Shown piece after piece: positions 23,741 through 35,198 of a stretch of DNA of 64,000 bases. This DNA is from Bathynomus jamesi (taxonomy: Eukaryota; Arthropoda; Malacostraca; Isopoda; Cirolanidae). The stretch spans positions 348,001-412,000 of the forward strand of contig JAJOZX010001078.1 of NCBI GenBank assembly GCA_023014485.1, written 5' to 3'. Every line of letters begins with the position of its first letter. Positions within the stretch are counted from its first letter, which is position 1. The notes below the pieces were generated by a model. The model was given only the letters and a program-made list of their open reading frames with translations. It was not told the origin of the DNA and did not search any database. The translations under genes and the position numbers were made by a program.

Positions 23741-23784
23741 CCCTCCCAAAAAGAAATCCTGGATACGCCTCTGTATGTGTGATG

Positions 23785-23890
23785 TAATCATTGGTGGTTA
23801 GTGGTTAGCATCGCTAATTAGGAATCCATTGGTTCCGGGATCAAGACCCAGTGACGGCATGCGGGGCGCAGCAAAAGCCAGCTGTTCATC
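23785..23890 (+). repeat. tRNA-like SINE head
   Basis: GGTTAGTGGTTAGCATCGC resembles an A box and GGTTCCGGGATCAAGACCC a B-box arm, at tRNA-like spacing. No tRNA gene is claimed. Confidence 0.55.
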
Positions 23891-23924
23891 TTTTCACACA
23901 AAAAAATTGATTACTAGATAAATA

Positions 23925-24141
23925 GGTATTCTGGGTAGCCTACTGGTTAAGACGTTGGGCTGCTGATCGGGAGGTTGAGTCGGGGCGAGGACTGTAATTT
24001 CTGACCGCCCGTGGTGGGGTGTGGTTCATGTTCCACGTTAAACTGTAGGTCTAAGGTGGATTGACAAACTTGACCTTCGTCAGAATGAACAATTCGGGCT
24101 GAAGCAAAACCATGGTTAACCAAGGTTATATATATATATAA
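23925..24141 (+). repeat. tRNA-like SINE ending in (TA)n
   Basis: CCTACTGGTTAAGACGTTGG and GCTGCTGATCGGGAGGTTGA resemble tRNA D-arm and anticodon-arm sequence of tRNA-derived SINEs. The 3' part ends GGTTATATATATATATAA. Confidence 0.6.
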
Positions 24142-24301
24142 GCTCAAACATATTTGGGGGAGGGGTTAATTTTTATATTAAGACAAGCTGTGAAAATTAA
24201 CTAGATATAAAGCGATACAGTTAGTTCTAATAATTACTCTATAAAATGTCCCACATGTGCTTGCGAGTAATGAATACTACAGTTATCGCCTTATTTTTTA
24301 G

Positions 24302-24460
24302 GTAAGATTTGTGGATTATGGGAACGAGGAAGAACACTCGAAGCCAGAAAACATAAAGGAAATAAGTGTTTCATTGCTTTCATATTTGCCATGCCAAGCT
24401 CATCCTTGCGTTCTCGAAGGATTCGAGGAGAAAAAAATCGACTCAAACGATGTTTTTGAC
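24302..24460 (+). CDS. Multi-Tudor protein, exon 4
   Basis: The acceptor TTTTTTAG ends at 24301 and the donor GTAAGT starts at 24461. The 53 codons are in phase 0. They continue domain 3 with VRFVDYGNEE, the canonical strand and loop that holds the aromatic cage, then LPCQAHPCVLEGF at the edge of the SN-like part. Together with WYRA in exon 3, domain 3 has the Trp/Tyr, Phe, Tyr and Asn expected of a dimethyl-arginine-binding Tudor domain. The next exon is 18.4 kb away. Confidence 0.92.
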
Positions 24461-24673
24461 GTAAGTGACATTTTTTCAGATGTAAATTCTACACACATTT
24501 CGCTTCTTATTCGATGATTGATGAACATATTTATTATAGAGTTGTATTATTGAATTAACTTCACACACAACTGCAAACACCGAATTTTGTCCAGCTTCGA
24601 ACACTGACCATAAGTAAAGCTTACTAAAAATAGAAAATGAGTAATCGTAAATAATTATGATGGTGCAATATAT

Positions 24674-25170
24674 TAGTGATGGGACGATTGTCATATTTCA
24701 TACAATCGCTGTTGCGATTGCGATTGTCAGAATTTGAAAATCTTGCGATTGCGATGTTTTAGCTTTAGCCTCACATAACGCTCATTTATGCTTTAAATAT
24801 ACCTAAACGCGTTACCTACCATAGGGTTAGCTTGATTTTTTAACATTCCAATTTTACATAGAGCAAATAAAGAGGTGTACTTATTGTTATTATTAAACCA
24901 ATTTTTTATTCTGTTTTCAACTAATTCGCAACCCGTTTTCATTTCTGTTTTTGACTTATTTATTATTTATTTATTATTCCGTATTGTTGTTAGCTAAACT
25001 TTCCTTTAAGTACGCATGAAAGAGCAGCTTTCATAGCAACTTTTGTAGAGATTTAAATCTTTTGTTCCCAATCGCAACAATCGCACTCATTAAATGCGAT
25101 TGCGATTGCGATTGTAAAAAAATGTGCGATTGTATCGCGATTGCGATTGCGATGCATCGTCCCATCACTA
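24674..25170. mobile_element. hAT MITE (TAGTGATGGGACGAT ends)
   Basis: Left TAGTGATGGGACGATTG and right CATCGTCCCATCACTA, with the perfect 8-bp duplication CAATATAT (24666-24673, 25171-25178). Subterminal GATTGCGATTGCGAT repeats occur on both sides. Non-coding, 497 bp. Confidence 0.93.
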
Positions 25171-25749
25171 CAATATATTATATATATATATATATATAAA
25201 GCCCCCTCGATTAGGTACTCCGGCTTGCCGGGCCGAGGGGGCTCGTACACCTCGTGGGTTGTTGAGGTTTCCTCAACTCCTCGCGGGGTGTGGGCGAAGA
25301 GTTACCTAGTTGCGTTTTTTTTTTTTTTTTTTTTTCCCTTCCTTTTCTTCCCCCCCTTTTTTCTTTTTGCTCCCCCTTTTTTCCGTTTCTCCCGGAATTT
25401 CTTTGGTCTTGACTCGGTCCTGTGCCTCTGTCAATCGTAGTATCCCCCCCCCTCTGTTTGTATTTGCAGTCTTGGGGTCATCAGGTGCACCCGCCGGGGG
25501 TCATCGCTCCGTGGCTGAGCCGTGCTCCGGGGACGGTTTGGGCGCCCGGACCGCTGCTGCGTCTGGATTGGGTCTTGCTTGGCCCTGAACGGACAAATCT
25601 CCGTAGTGCCAATCGGCTGTGTTTTAAAACGACAGTTAGGTTGGGGGGCGGGCTACCCGGGACGTTGGGGCCTGCGCTTTGAAGGATGCAGCGGCGGCTG
25701 GTGCATCGCCTTGGGTCCGAGGCTGCCGTTTTTTGTAAAAATACTGTTT

Positions 25750-27237
25750 ATGGGTTCTATTACTAAACTTCACTCCCCTCTTGTTGACGACTCTGGCCCG
25801 CCCTTGGATTTGGATCAGACTACTACTCTGGTCGTTCAGCGGCCTCTGCCTCCGCTGGATTGACCCTCAAGCCGTATGGCCCCCTCTCGTCCTCTGCGGT
25901 GTCTGGCTCTCGTGGCCGGACTCGTGGTGGCCGTAGGGCGGGGTCTTCGCGGCCCTTGTTCTCTCGCCCACTCTCGGTTACCGTTACACATGGACCTGTC
26001 TCTGCTGTCAATTTCTGTGTGGACAGGTTCCTTGTTCTCCGCCCTTCCGCTGGCTCCCTTCCGGGCAACTCGGAACGGGTGTTTCAGCGCCTTAAGACGA
26101 TAGGGGTTCCCTGTCGTTATGATATCCGCCCTCTGAGGGATGGGTCTCTTCTTTTGAAGTCCCGTTCTTCGGGGGTGACTGGGTCCCTTCTACAGTTGCA
26201 GGATGTCTTGGGTTGCAGAGTTTCTGTGACTCCCCATCCGCAATTGAATAGCTGTCAAGGCACCATTTTCGCTTCCCGTCTGCTGTCAATCCCGGTTGGC
26301 GAGTTGCAGGAGGATCTTGCCCCCCAGGGGGTAACGAAGGTCTTCCGCTTTTCGTCGCGCCGGGATGGTGCTCTTACCCCGTCCGCTCGTCTGCTCCTGA
26401 CCTTTGACTCCCTTGTGCCTCCGGCCCAGGTGTTCTGGGGCATGGGTGATCGCCGGTCGTGTGAGTTTTCGGTGCGACCATATGTGCCTGACCCGGTTCG
26501 CTGCTTTGGCTGCAACCGGTTCGGCCATGTTAGCTCTGCGTGCCGCCGTGAGGGTAAGCTATGTGTCCGCTGCGGTGGGCCTGCGCACCCTACCCCGTGC
26601 ACGAAGCCCCCGCGTGCTCAAACTGTTCGGGGGCCCACCCTTCCTCTTCCGGGACTGTCCCGTTTTCAAGTTTGAATTTGAGGTGCGGTCCTTAAGGACT
26701 ACCGAATTCCTTAGTGCGCGGGAGGCGCGCGATAAGATCCGGGAGCCGCGGCGGGGGTTGTCCTACGCTGCGGCTCTTGGCCCTGGCGGGTCCTCGGGCC
26801 CCTCCCGTGCTACCCCGGCGTCTACTGGAGTGGTGCCCCCCCTGGAAGTCCCGGGGGTTGGTGGTCCTCCTGGCGCCGCGGGTCCTTCTTGTTCCTCTGC
26901 CTCACTTTCTGACATCCCATCTGATTCCCTGCCTACAAGTGCCCCTTCTCCCCCTCCGGCCTTGGGGTCTGGATCCTTGCCTACTCGTCTCTCGGGTGGG
27001 GAGGGGGATGCCCCGAAGGAGAGGAGGAAGCGTCGCCGTGGTCGGAGTCCTTCCGACCCGATCCTGATTGCTGCTCGCCTTGCTTCCCCTTCTTCCCCGT
27101 CTTCACCGGAGGGGAAGCGGCGCGCTGTTCCTGATCCGCTCGGGACTTCCCCCCCCCCTATACGGAGCGTGGTGGGGCGTCACCTCCCGGTGCCCCGACC
27201 AGTGTCCGGGTGTCGGTCGAGGTGCATTGCCCCATGA
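25750..27237 (+). pseudogene. LINE ORF1 (gag-like, zinc knuckles), frameshifted
   Basis: ATG at 25750 starts a frame reading MGSITKLHSPLVDDSG. It shifts by one base near 25860 and continues as the gag body. Two zinc knuckles follow: CFGCNRFGHVSSAC (about 26501-26542) and CVRCGGPAHPTPC (about 26563-26601). After another shift near 26630 the DCPVFKFEFEV end and a SYAAAL motif appear, followed by a Pro/Ser-rich tail to about 27237. Such proteins bind the element RNA. The breaks make this copy non-functional. Confidence 0.85.
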
Positions 27238-27644
27238 CACCCTCGATTACTGACTCTGTTCCCATGATAGACCCGGTCGAGAGGGGCCTGGCCCTCCTTC
27301 ATGGAGTCTCTCTCTCCGGCTCCTGCTGAGAGTGGTCGGGTCTCTCCCTGGATCTACCTCTCCCACTTGTGGTCGACCTTTCCTCTCCCCCCGTCAGTGC
27401 TTGTCTGGTTTGACGAGCCCTCGAACAGCTGGTTCCCCCCGGTCCCCCTCTTGTGGGGAGTTGGGGGTTTCGGCTGGGCCCGACTCGTCGTCTCTCCCCC
27501 CGCCGGGAGAGCCCCCCTCTGACCTCCCTGTTCTACTCTCCACTTCTCGTCTACTACGGGTGCAGCAGATGCGGAGTCGGTGGCCCCTACCCCCCCAGTT
27601 CTGGGTGAGTCGGGGAAACCGATTCCGTCCCTGGTTACGGACCG

Positions 27645-30600
27645 TTGAGTTTGCTGCTCAGCTTGGTCCGTGGCTATTTCGCTGTTTTCTCTGCCTCTTA
27701 TAATGCCGCTTCCCCTTACAGTTCCATCTTGCATTGGAACTGTAGGGGGCTTTTAGCTAACTGGGAGAACCTTGCCTCCCTGCTGGAGAGCGAGCGGCCT
27801 TCCTGTGTTTGTCTCCAGGAGACTATCCTGGCTGCGCGGGGACTCCCTCGTCTCTCTGGCTATGTTGGTTTCCCTTGCACCCCGGATGAGCGCACACGCC
27901 GGCGGGGTGCGGCGATTTACGTGCATCATTCGTTACCATCGCGTGGTGTGCCTCTTCGCACTTCCTTGCAGGCTGTGGCTGTGCGGCTCTTTTTAGATCG
28001 CCAGTACACTGCCTGCTCGGTTTATATTCCTCCTCATGACCCTCCTTCTCGCGACGCGGTTCGCGATTGGTGCTGCAACTACCCCGACCGTTTCTCCTCC
28101 TCGGGGACTTTAACAGTCGCGACCCGGCTTGGGGAGATGTTCGGTCGACTAATGTTGCTGGTATTTTACTCTCCTTAATGGAGGAACTTTCCTTTGCGTG
28201 TCTCAATTCCGGTGAACCTACTTACTTCCACGAACCCACGGGTTCATTTACCTGTATTGATCTCTCCTTGGTGTCCCTCGATGCCTTACTCGATTTTTCG
28301 TGGAAGGTGTTGGGGGACTCTTATGGCAGTGATCATTACCCAGTCTGTCTTGAGCCGGTCGGTCCGCAGCCGGGCGTTTCGTCTCGACCGAGGTGGTGCC
28401 TTGCGCGGGCTGACTGGCCATCTTTCAGAGCTCGTTCCGTCATTGTCCGTTCGGTTGAGCTTTGGCTCTGTGGATGAGAGCTTGGAGTTCTTCGAGCGGG
28501 TGGTGATGGGCGTCGCGGAGACTGTATTCCTCGATCTTCCGGTAACCCGCGGACTCGTAGCGTCCCGTGGTGGACTCCAGCATGTCACCAGGCGGTGTGC
28601 GAGAGGAAGAGGGCAACGCGCCGCTTCCACCGCACCCGGCGCGCGGGCCACTTGATTGAGATGCGGCGGGCGAAGGCTTTCGCCCGCCGGACTCTCAAGT
28701 TGGCCCGTCGGGCCTCTTGGCGTGCTTTTGTGTCCGGCATCTCCTCATCTACCCCTTCTGCTGCTGTGTGGCGGAAGGTACGTAGTATCGAGGGGAGCCG
28801 GTCCCTGCTAGTCGCCCTGTCCTTCGGGACGGGGACGGCTTCCTTTCGGATCCTGCTGCTGTGGCTGATCGGCTGGCCGGTGCTTTTGCTGCGGTTTCCC
28901 GTTCGCCTTCGGCTGCGATCGCCCTTTATCGGAGGTCACGTTCCCGCCCCCTGGGAACGAGCCCTATAACCATCTCTTTCCGATGCGGGAACTTCGGGCT
29001 GCTTGGCAACCCGTCGTTCTTCCGCCCTGGCCCTGATGACATTCCGTATGACTTTCTTGGAATCTGCACCCGATGGCCCTGCACTTCTTGCTGGATCTTT
29101 TCAACCGGATGTGGGTTGAGGGGTCGTTCCCTTCCCGTTGGAGGGAGGCGATTGTGGTCCCGATACCTAAGCCGGGGAAGGATCCGGCGGAGGTGGCGAG
29201 CTATCGGCCTATTGCTTTGACGAGCTGCTTATGCAAGCTCTCGAAAAGATGGTGGCCGTCCGACTTTCCTTTACACTGGAGTCGCTTGGGTTATGCCCCC
29301 CGACCCAGTATGGTTTTCGTCGATTTCGGGGTACTCTGGACCCCCTTCTCCTCCTTGGCCATGATGTACGGGAGGCATTTTCCCGCCGGAATCTTGTTCT
29401 GGCCGTCTTTTTTGACGTCCAAAAGGCCTATGACACGACCCGTCGGGGAGTTGTCATGGACCGTTTGAAGTCTCTTGGTTTTGTGGGCTTTTTGCCCACG
29501 TTTCTTCGCAACTTCCTCTGCCGTCGCACTTTCCGCGTCCGTAATGGGGCGGCCCTATCTGCCCTGTATGTTCAGGAGGAGGGGGTGCCCCAGGGGTGTG
29601 TGTTGCGCGTCTCCTGCTTCAACCTAGTTATGTCTGCGCTACCGGGAGCTCTTCCGCCCTCGGTGCGCTGTTCCATCTACGCAGATGATCTGGCTGTCTA
29701 TGCCGCGGGGACGAGTCCCCCCCTCGTGGAGAGGCAAGTCCAACTCGCGGTCAATCGGGTTGAACGCTGGGCGTCGTCGGTGGGCCTTACGTTGTCCCCG
29801 AAGACTTCGTGTGTGGCCTTCCTTCCGTCGAGGAGACGGGGATCCGGCGCCATCCCGGCCTTTAACCTTACACTCGGGGGTCAGCCTCTGGCCCTCGTTC
29901 CATCAGTACTCTTCTTGGGTATGGTTTTCGACAGCCGTTTGAGCTGGGTTCCCCACCTTCGCCGGCTGCGCGAGTCCGCGAGACGTACCCTGGATTTGCT
30001 GGGGCATCTGTCGCATACTACATGGGGCGCGGATAGGCGGACGCTCCTCCGTTTGTACGTGTCCCTGGTACAGTCCAAATTAGACTATGGGAGTGTGGTG
30101 TATGGCTCCGCCTCCCGCACGGCCCTTCGGATACTGGATCCGGTCCTCTCTAGAGGACTGCGCATGTCATCTGGCGCCTTCCGCTCCTCTCCGGTTGATA
30201 GTCTGCAGGTTGAGTGCGACATCCCTCCCTTGGAGGATCGGAGGTCGTTCCTCATTGCTAAACACTATCTCCGGATCCTCCGTCTTCCCACCTCTCCTCT
30301 GTTCCAGGTGGTTGAGAGGGCGTTCTGCCGGGATGGGGGTTGGTATTTCACCGACACGGTGACCTCCCTCCTCGATGGTATGGGCACTCCCCCTCCATCC
30401 GTTATACCGGTCTCTTTCAGTGGTGTTGCACCTTGGGAGAGCACCCCTGTTGCGTGCTGTAGGGCGTTGCGCCCCGTTCGCAGACCGAGTCGGACTCTGC
30501 CTTGCTTCGGTCTCTTTTCCTTCAGCATGCGGCGTGTCACTCTGCATGTGTTGCGATCTTCACGGATGGTTCGAGGTCGTCGGGGGGCGTTGGATCCGCG

Positions 30601-31392
30601 GCTGTTCCCCAGTCGTCTGTCCTTGCTCCCCGATGTACCCGTCTCCCTGATGAGGCTTCCGTTTTTACGGCGGAGCTCTATGCCATTCTGAGCGCTCTGG
30701 AGGTGGTGCGGGAGCATCCGGATGGGTCGTTCGTCATCCATTCGGATTCCCGCAGTGCCCTGGATGGCCTGGAGTGTTTTGACTCTGTCCACCCGCTGGT
30801 CCGACGAATCCAGCTACTGTACCATACTCTTGTCGCTTTCGGTGGCAAGGAGGTGGTATTTTGCTGGGTCCCAGCACATGTTAACGTGGCTGGAAATGAG
30901 GCTGCCGATCGAGCTGCCCGTTCCGCGTGCCGACTGCAGGTTTCACCTGTGTCCCTCCCTTTTTCTGATTATATCCCTGGCTTCCGTAGGTTTTTGCGCT
31001 CCCGGTGGCAGAGTCGCTGGGATGGCGCTACGGACAACAAACTTTGCAAGATTAAACCCAAGTTGGGATGTTGGGCCTCTTCCTTCCATCGGTCGCGCCA
31101 TAAGGAGGTGGCTCTGGCCCGCCTCCGTATTGGCCACACCCACCTGACCCATGGCTATTTGATGGCCGGGGATCGGGTGCCCCGATGTCCCAATTGTGAC
31201 GTCCTCCTTACAGTTGCCCACCTTCTGGTGGAGTGTCCGCTTTACTCTGCGCTGCGCGCAGAGTATTTTCCCTTTTTGGAGAACGTTGGGCTTTGTGATA
31301 GGCTTGGCGCTCTTCTGTCTGAAGGTTCCTACTTTTCGATAACCGGGTTGTTCTCCTTCCTCTTTCGCTCCCGACTTCTTTACCGGCTGTGA
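27645..31392 (+). pseudogene. LINE ORF2 (endonuclease, RT, RNase H), at least seven frameshifts
   Basis: Endonuclease: ILHWNCRGLLANWENLASLL, CLQET, then after a shift LLLGDFNSRDPAWGD and YGSDHYPV. RT: VPIPKPGKDP...YRPIALTS (about 29158-29222), FFDVQKAYDTTRRG (about 29408-29450), EEGVPQGCVL (about 29577-29606) and the catalytic YADD (about 29678-29690). RNase H: IFTDGS (about 30556), ELYAILSALE (about 30675), HSDSRSALDGL (about 30740) and WVPAHVNVAGNEAADRAA (about 30868-30920), giving the D-E-D-D set. A CX2C...HX4C zinc motif follows (CPNCDVLLTVAHLLVEC). The stop is near 31391. Frames change near 28075, 28430, 28590, 28850, 29070, 29240 and 30520-30690. RNase H after RT points to the I group. 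Confidence 0.9.
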
Positions 31393-31574
31393 CCCCACTA
31401 TGATCTTTTTGCTTTTCCCCCACCCCTCCTCCTCCCCCCCGTCTATTGTTCATTTCCGTTAGTTGTTCCATACTCTTCGTTCTGTGTTCGCTCTGCTATC
31501 CACCTTTCTTTTGGTGGCCATGAGCGGTCATTCTTTGAAACAAAAAAAAATATATATATATAAAGAACGACGCT

Positions 31575-31840
31575 TGTGTAGAAGAGCGGTCCGCACAAGA
31601 TGAGGAGGGAGAACGAACAAATGAAAAATGAGGTACCACCCGGGAAACGAACCCGGAATCATCCGATTGCCGGTCAGATATGCTATCCACTACACCATGG
31701 ACCTCGATCAATCAGAAGTCGTAATTCTCCTACATACGAGCAGAAACCAATGCCCTGAGGGGCACCTTCGCATGCCGTACATATATACATTTTAACTGCA
31801 ATTAATTATACTGTGTGTGGCTCGCAGTTAAAAAAAAATA
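31575..31840 (-). repeat. tRNA-Arg-like SINE
   Basis: On the minus strand CATGGTGTAGTGGATAGCAT matches an A box, GGGTTCGTTTCCCGGG the T arm, and TCTGA/TCGGA can pair as an anticodon stem with loop CCGGCAA. The TCTGAC...GATTCCGGGTTCG layout resembles tRNA-Arg. The acceptor stem does not pair well and U33 is absent, so it is not a working tRNA. A-rich/(TA)n tracts lie on both sides. Confidence 0.65.
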
Positions 31841-31845
31841 TATAT

Positions 31846-31960
31846 ATATAAAATAATTTTTTTTTGAACGACGGTTCAGGATCGACCTACGGTCAAACCC
31901 CTCTACTGGTAAGGTTTTCCTCCTCATCACTATGTATTTAATATATATATGGTGGTTTAC
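31846..31960. other. Short spacer, nothing recognised
   Basis: (TA)n, a T-run and unassigned sequence. Confidence 0.3.
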
Positions 31961-32725
31961 ATTTCGAAACTGTCAAAGTTTAGAACACTTCGTTTATCGC
32001 TACAGTAAGTATTCGATACTGAATTCCATAAGAGCATTAGCAAGATCTAATGAAATGGATTCACTAACTTTTCAGAGTCTTTCACCGAGTTTTGGCAGAT
32101 CCCTAGATTTGTCACGATACTCGTGTGCTTTAACAAACGCCCACAGATAAAAATCCAAATGAGTTAAGTCGGGCGATCGAGATGACCGTACTATCGATCG
32201 ACCGCGGCCTTATCCAGTTCTGAAACGCATCAACATGAACGGGATTCACCAAAGGTTGACGTTGTGTGTGCTATATCATGTTACTGCATAATCGGTCCAA
32301 TTTCTTTGACGATGGTACCGTGTCTAGAGGAAACTTATCTTAACATGCTACAAACATCCACCCCACCCAACTAACTGCTATTGGAGTTGACATAGGAATG
32401 TAATTTTTCAACAAGATGCGATACCTTTCCACAATGCTACTGCTGTTAGCAACTTTCTAGGTACAACCTCTTTTCAACACTGGATAGGCTGTAGTGGACC
32501 GATAGCATGCCCACCGCGATCACTATTTTTCTCTCTGGTGATATGTTAAAACACTCGCGTATCGTGACAAACCCAGGGATCTGGCAGAATTCTATCAAAG
32601 AATCGAAGTTATTAGATCCATTCCAGAAGAGCATTTTGCTGATGCTCTAATAGAGTTAGAACGTCAAATAAATGCTGTAGCGACGAATGATGGCCATCAT
32701 GTAGAAGCGTTCTAAATCTGGTTGT
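31960..32725 (+). pseudogene. Decayed DD41D mariner with inverted duplicate of its 3' end
   Basis: The + strand from about 32395 reads VIFQQDAIPFHNATAVSNFL, ...HWIG.SGPIA, then (after damage) RDLAEFYQRIEVI and EEHFADALIELERQINAVA, the end of a DD41D transposase; the spacing of QQD to the next Asp block fits 41. The minus strand at 31990-32210 carries a diverged second copy of the same C-terminus (TRVS..., SARDL-like and ALMEF-like pieces). The plan is therefore 3' end, core, 3' end, as at 11568-12494. TIRs are no longer visible. Confidence 0.65.
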
Positions 32726-32735
32726 GTGTGTGTGT

Positions 32736-33522
32736 TAGTGATGCACCGATTCCAAGACTTAGCCAATGCCGATTCTTTGCCAGTATTTAAAAAAAAATCA
32801 ATTCCCTTCATAAATTTTAGTAATCTAACGTGAAAACTTTAAATTTTCATATTTTTACATTTCGTATTTGTTTAAATGCTTTTCCTTAGCTCACTCCACA
32901 ATATACAGCACCAGAATATACCGTAGCTAAAATGTGAAAAAGTTTTATTACTCTGTAAAATGAATAAATAAGTATAGTTTAGTTTCATAAATTGAATATC
33001 AGTATTTAAAGTAATTGGTTTTTCTTATGTTGAAGGTATTTTCTTTCTTCAACAATGTCGTCAAAAAAAAAATCTTAAGAAAATTCATTTTTCTGGTGGT
33101 CAATTTGAATAAAAAAAAGATACTCATACAATAGTATAATTTGGGTTTCTAAAATTAAAATACTTAGTCAACATAAGAAGATGGTTCAATATAAAAATCT
33201 TAAAGTACAACTTAATATAGAATTATTATTAATATAGAATAGGAGATTACAATATTTCATATTTAAAGATTAGCTAGTTAGAGAAAATGTAAATTTATGG
33301 ACAACTTAACTTATTAAGCTTCCCTTTTTATTGAATGTAAAATATTTTTAAAACACTTTGAAATGAGTATAAATTACCATAAATAATGTTTTTGTTCAAT
33401 TTTCTATAAATATAGATTTTGGTTTTTAATGAAAATTTTTAACTCAAAGAATCGGTAAGAATCGGCTAAATTTGGCCGATGTTGATGGCAAAAAAAATGG
33501 CTGATTGTGCCGATGACGATTC
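32736..33522. mobile_element. hAT-like MITE, right end damaged
   Basis: The left end TAGTGATGCACCGATTCC has the hAT form. Subterminal GCCAATGCCGATTC on the left matches AATCGGCTAAATTTGGCCGA on the right in inverse. The expected right terminus is lost at a (CA)n tract. Non-coding and very AT-rich. Confidence 0.55.
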
Positions 33523-33523
33523 A

Positions 33524-33546
33524 CACACACACACACACACACACAC
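33524..33546. repeat. (CA)n microsatellite
   Basis: About eleven CA units. Confidence 0.9.
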
Positions 33547-33547
33547 C

Positions 33548-33790
33548 ATGAGCAAAAAACTCTTCTTGGAAAATTAAATCCACTGTAGTCCGAATAAGTA
33601 ACGGTAAGTAACAAATACTAGTTTTCATGATGGAAACCCAACGGGTCACTAGTAAAGATGCCCCAAAATATAGCTTCCCTCACCAGTTGTCTGCTAAGCA
33701 AAGCTGAAAAACTGTTCCAAAGATGAGTTCCTTGTTCCATGTACGGTCTGTGTGTAACATAAAAGTTTTTTAGGGGACCATTCTCAGTTT
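33548..33790. repeat. Old, diverged copy of the 34162-34570 palindromic repeat
   Basis: Shares GGAAAATTAAATCCACT, AGTCCGAATAAGTAA, ATAGCTTCCCTCACCAG and TTCCTTGTTCCATG with the young palindrome, with many differences and a shorter left arm. Confidence 0.75.
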
Positions 33791-33807
33791 TGAGATATAA
33801 TGGCGAG

Positions 33808-33857
<50 letters not shown>
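33808..33857. repeat. (TA)n microsatellite
   Basis: About 24 TA units, abutting the 5' end of a poly(A)-tailed repeat. Confidence 0.95.
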
Positions 33858-33859
<2 letters not shown>

Positions 33860-34124
33860 CGCAAGGGGGTTCTAAGCTCGTGCTCTTGAGTGCTCTTTGT
33901 GCTCGTTTGTACGTGCTTGTTCCTGGGGGTTTCACGTGCGCCCTCCCGGCCCTAGCACCCAAGGATGATGGGGCTCGACCCTGCAGTCCTTGTCATTCTT
34001 GGTCTTTTTCCACTTCGACTGTCCCCTCCACCCTTTCTTTTTCCTCTGTCTTTCCTCTCACTTTTCTTTGTTTTTCCGCTGAGATATGCCCTTTAAATAG
34101 AGGCGAATCGGTTCTTCCTGAACT

Positions 34125-34151
<27 letters not shown>
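33857..34151 (+). repeat. Poly(A)-tailed retro-repeat, copy 1
   Basis: Begins CCCCGCAAGGGGGTTCTAAG (a small hairpin), contains CACGTGCGCCCTCCCGGCCC and a pyrimidine-rich middle, and ends TTCCTGAACT plus about 27 A. It sits between two (TA)n tracts. Copy 2 is at 60420-62231, split by another insertion. It has no protein; it may be a SINE or a short LINE derivative. Confidence 0.75.
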
Positions 34152-34161
<10 letters not shown>

Positions 34162-34167
<6 letters not shown>

Positions 34168-34570
34168 GTTAAACACAGACCGTGCATGGAACAAGGAACT
34201 CTTCTGGGAAAATTAAATCCACTATAGTCCGAATAAGTAATGGTAAATGACAAATACCATAGTTTTTTTCCTTTTTCATGATTTTAGCCCGACGTGGGCA
34301 ACGGGTCTCTCGCAAAGAGATCCCATAAATATAGCTTCCCTCACCAGCTATCTGCAAAGCAGACAGGATCTGCTTTGCAGATAGCTGGTGAGGGAAGCTA
34401 TATTTATGGGATCTCTTTGCGAGAGACCCGTTGCCCACGTCGGGCTAAAATCATGAAAAAGGAAAAAAACTATGGTATTTGTCATTTACCATTACTTATT
34501 CGGACTATAGTGGATTTAATTTTCCCAGAAGAGTTCCTTGTTCCATGCACGGTCTGTGTTTAACATATAA
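34162..34570. repeat. Near-perfect 409-bp palindrome, about 200-bp arms
   Basis: The left arm (34162-34362) and right arm (34371-34570) are inverse copies meeting at about 34366 (AGCAGACAGGATCTGCT). An 89-codon open frame reads almost the same peptide from either strand because of the symmetry; it is not taken as a gene. (TA)n tracts flank it on both sides. Confidence 0.92.
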
Positions 34571-34595
34571 TGTTCTCAGGGAACCATTCTGAGTT

Positions 34596-34599
<4 letters not shown>

Positions 34600-34674
<75 letters not shown>

Positions 34675-34690
34675 TAATTATATATATACC
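34600..34690. repeat. (TA)n microsatellite
   Basis: Interrupted TA repeat, about 90 bp. Confidence 0.9.
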
Positions 34691-35198
34691 CTTTGTATAT
34701 ATTTTCACTGTCGTTCCTGTAGATTCTTCTTTTTACTGATTTTATGAGCTTTTTAAACATACATTTTCGCAATGTGAAAATGAAAATATATTTGGAAAAA
34801 GAAACGCGTGCAAGTCAGTTTGAAATTTATTCACTTGGAAAATTAATAGTTTGTATTGGGCAACTATTTACCAGTTTTATGGCATGGTAGTTTATTAATT
34901 TTAATAAACTCCACACTGTAACAGGCGGTAGAAAGTTGTATTTTAAAGTATTTTTTCCGAAAACTGAATTTAACATCCGTCAGCCAATATGTCGAGATCT
35001 TGGCACAGAATATTTCAATTAAATTTATAAGATGTTAATAGCTGTGACAGATTTGTCTTTAATTAAATCTGTAGTCTATCCGTTACTAGTAATGAGGAAA
35101 TTGAGGAAAATGCTTAGTTAAAGCCAAGTTTTACTTCGTGAATTGCATTTAATATATAAGTAGTTGAGAATATGTATAGTGTTAATCATTTCGTAGTA
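34691..35198. other. Intron, nothing recognised
   Basis: AT-rich, no coding or repeat boundary seen. Confidence 0.4.

Larger units (their letters stand above)
25196..31545 (+). mobile_element. I-group LINE with gag, endonuclease, RT and RNase H
   Basis: This is a GC-rich block in an AT-rich region. The 5' end (about 25198) begins AAAGCCCCCTCG, which pairs with CGAGGGGGCT 30 bases later as a hairpin. The 5' untranslated region contains a pyrimidine-rich stretch (25315-25400). ORF1 (gag) is followed by ORF2. The 3' end is ATTCTTTGAAACAAAAAAAA running into (TA)n. Both ends therefore abut (TA)n tracts (25176-25195, 31546-31562). It looks full length but carries many frameshifts. Confidence 0.9.

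Noticed and set aside
25823..31471. Long open frames on the minus strand across the GC-rich LINE
   Set aside because: They are antisense shadows of gag, RT and RNase H, long only because the region is GC-rich with few stop codons.
31630..31712. Possible functional tRNA-Arg gene on the minus strand
   Set aside because: Acceptor stem poorly paired, no U33, and embedded in a SINE-like repeat with A-rich tails.
34169..34563. Two 89-codon open frames, one on each strand, giving almost the same peptide
   Set aside because: Produced by the perfect palindrome; no start context or known domain.
33790..34772. Open frames made of Ile-Tyr repeats
   Set aside because: Translated (TA)n tracts; the same applies at 60158-60520, 60977-61204 and 62229-62549.
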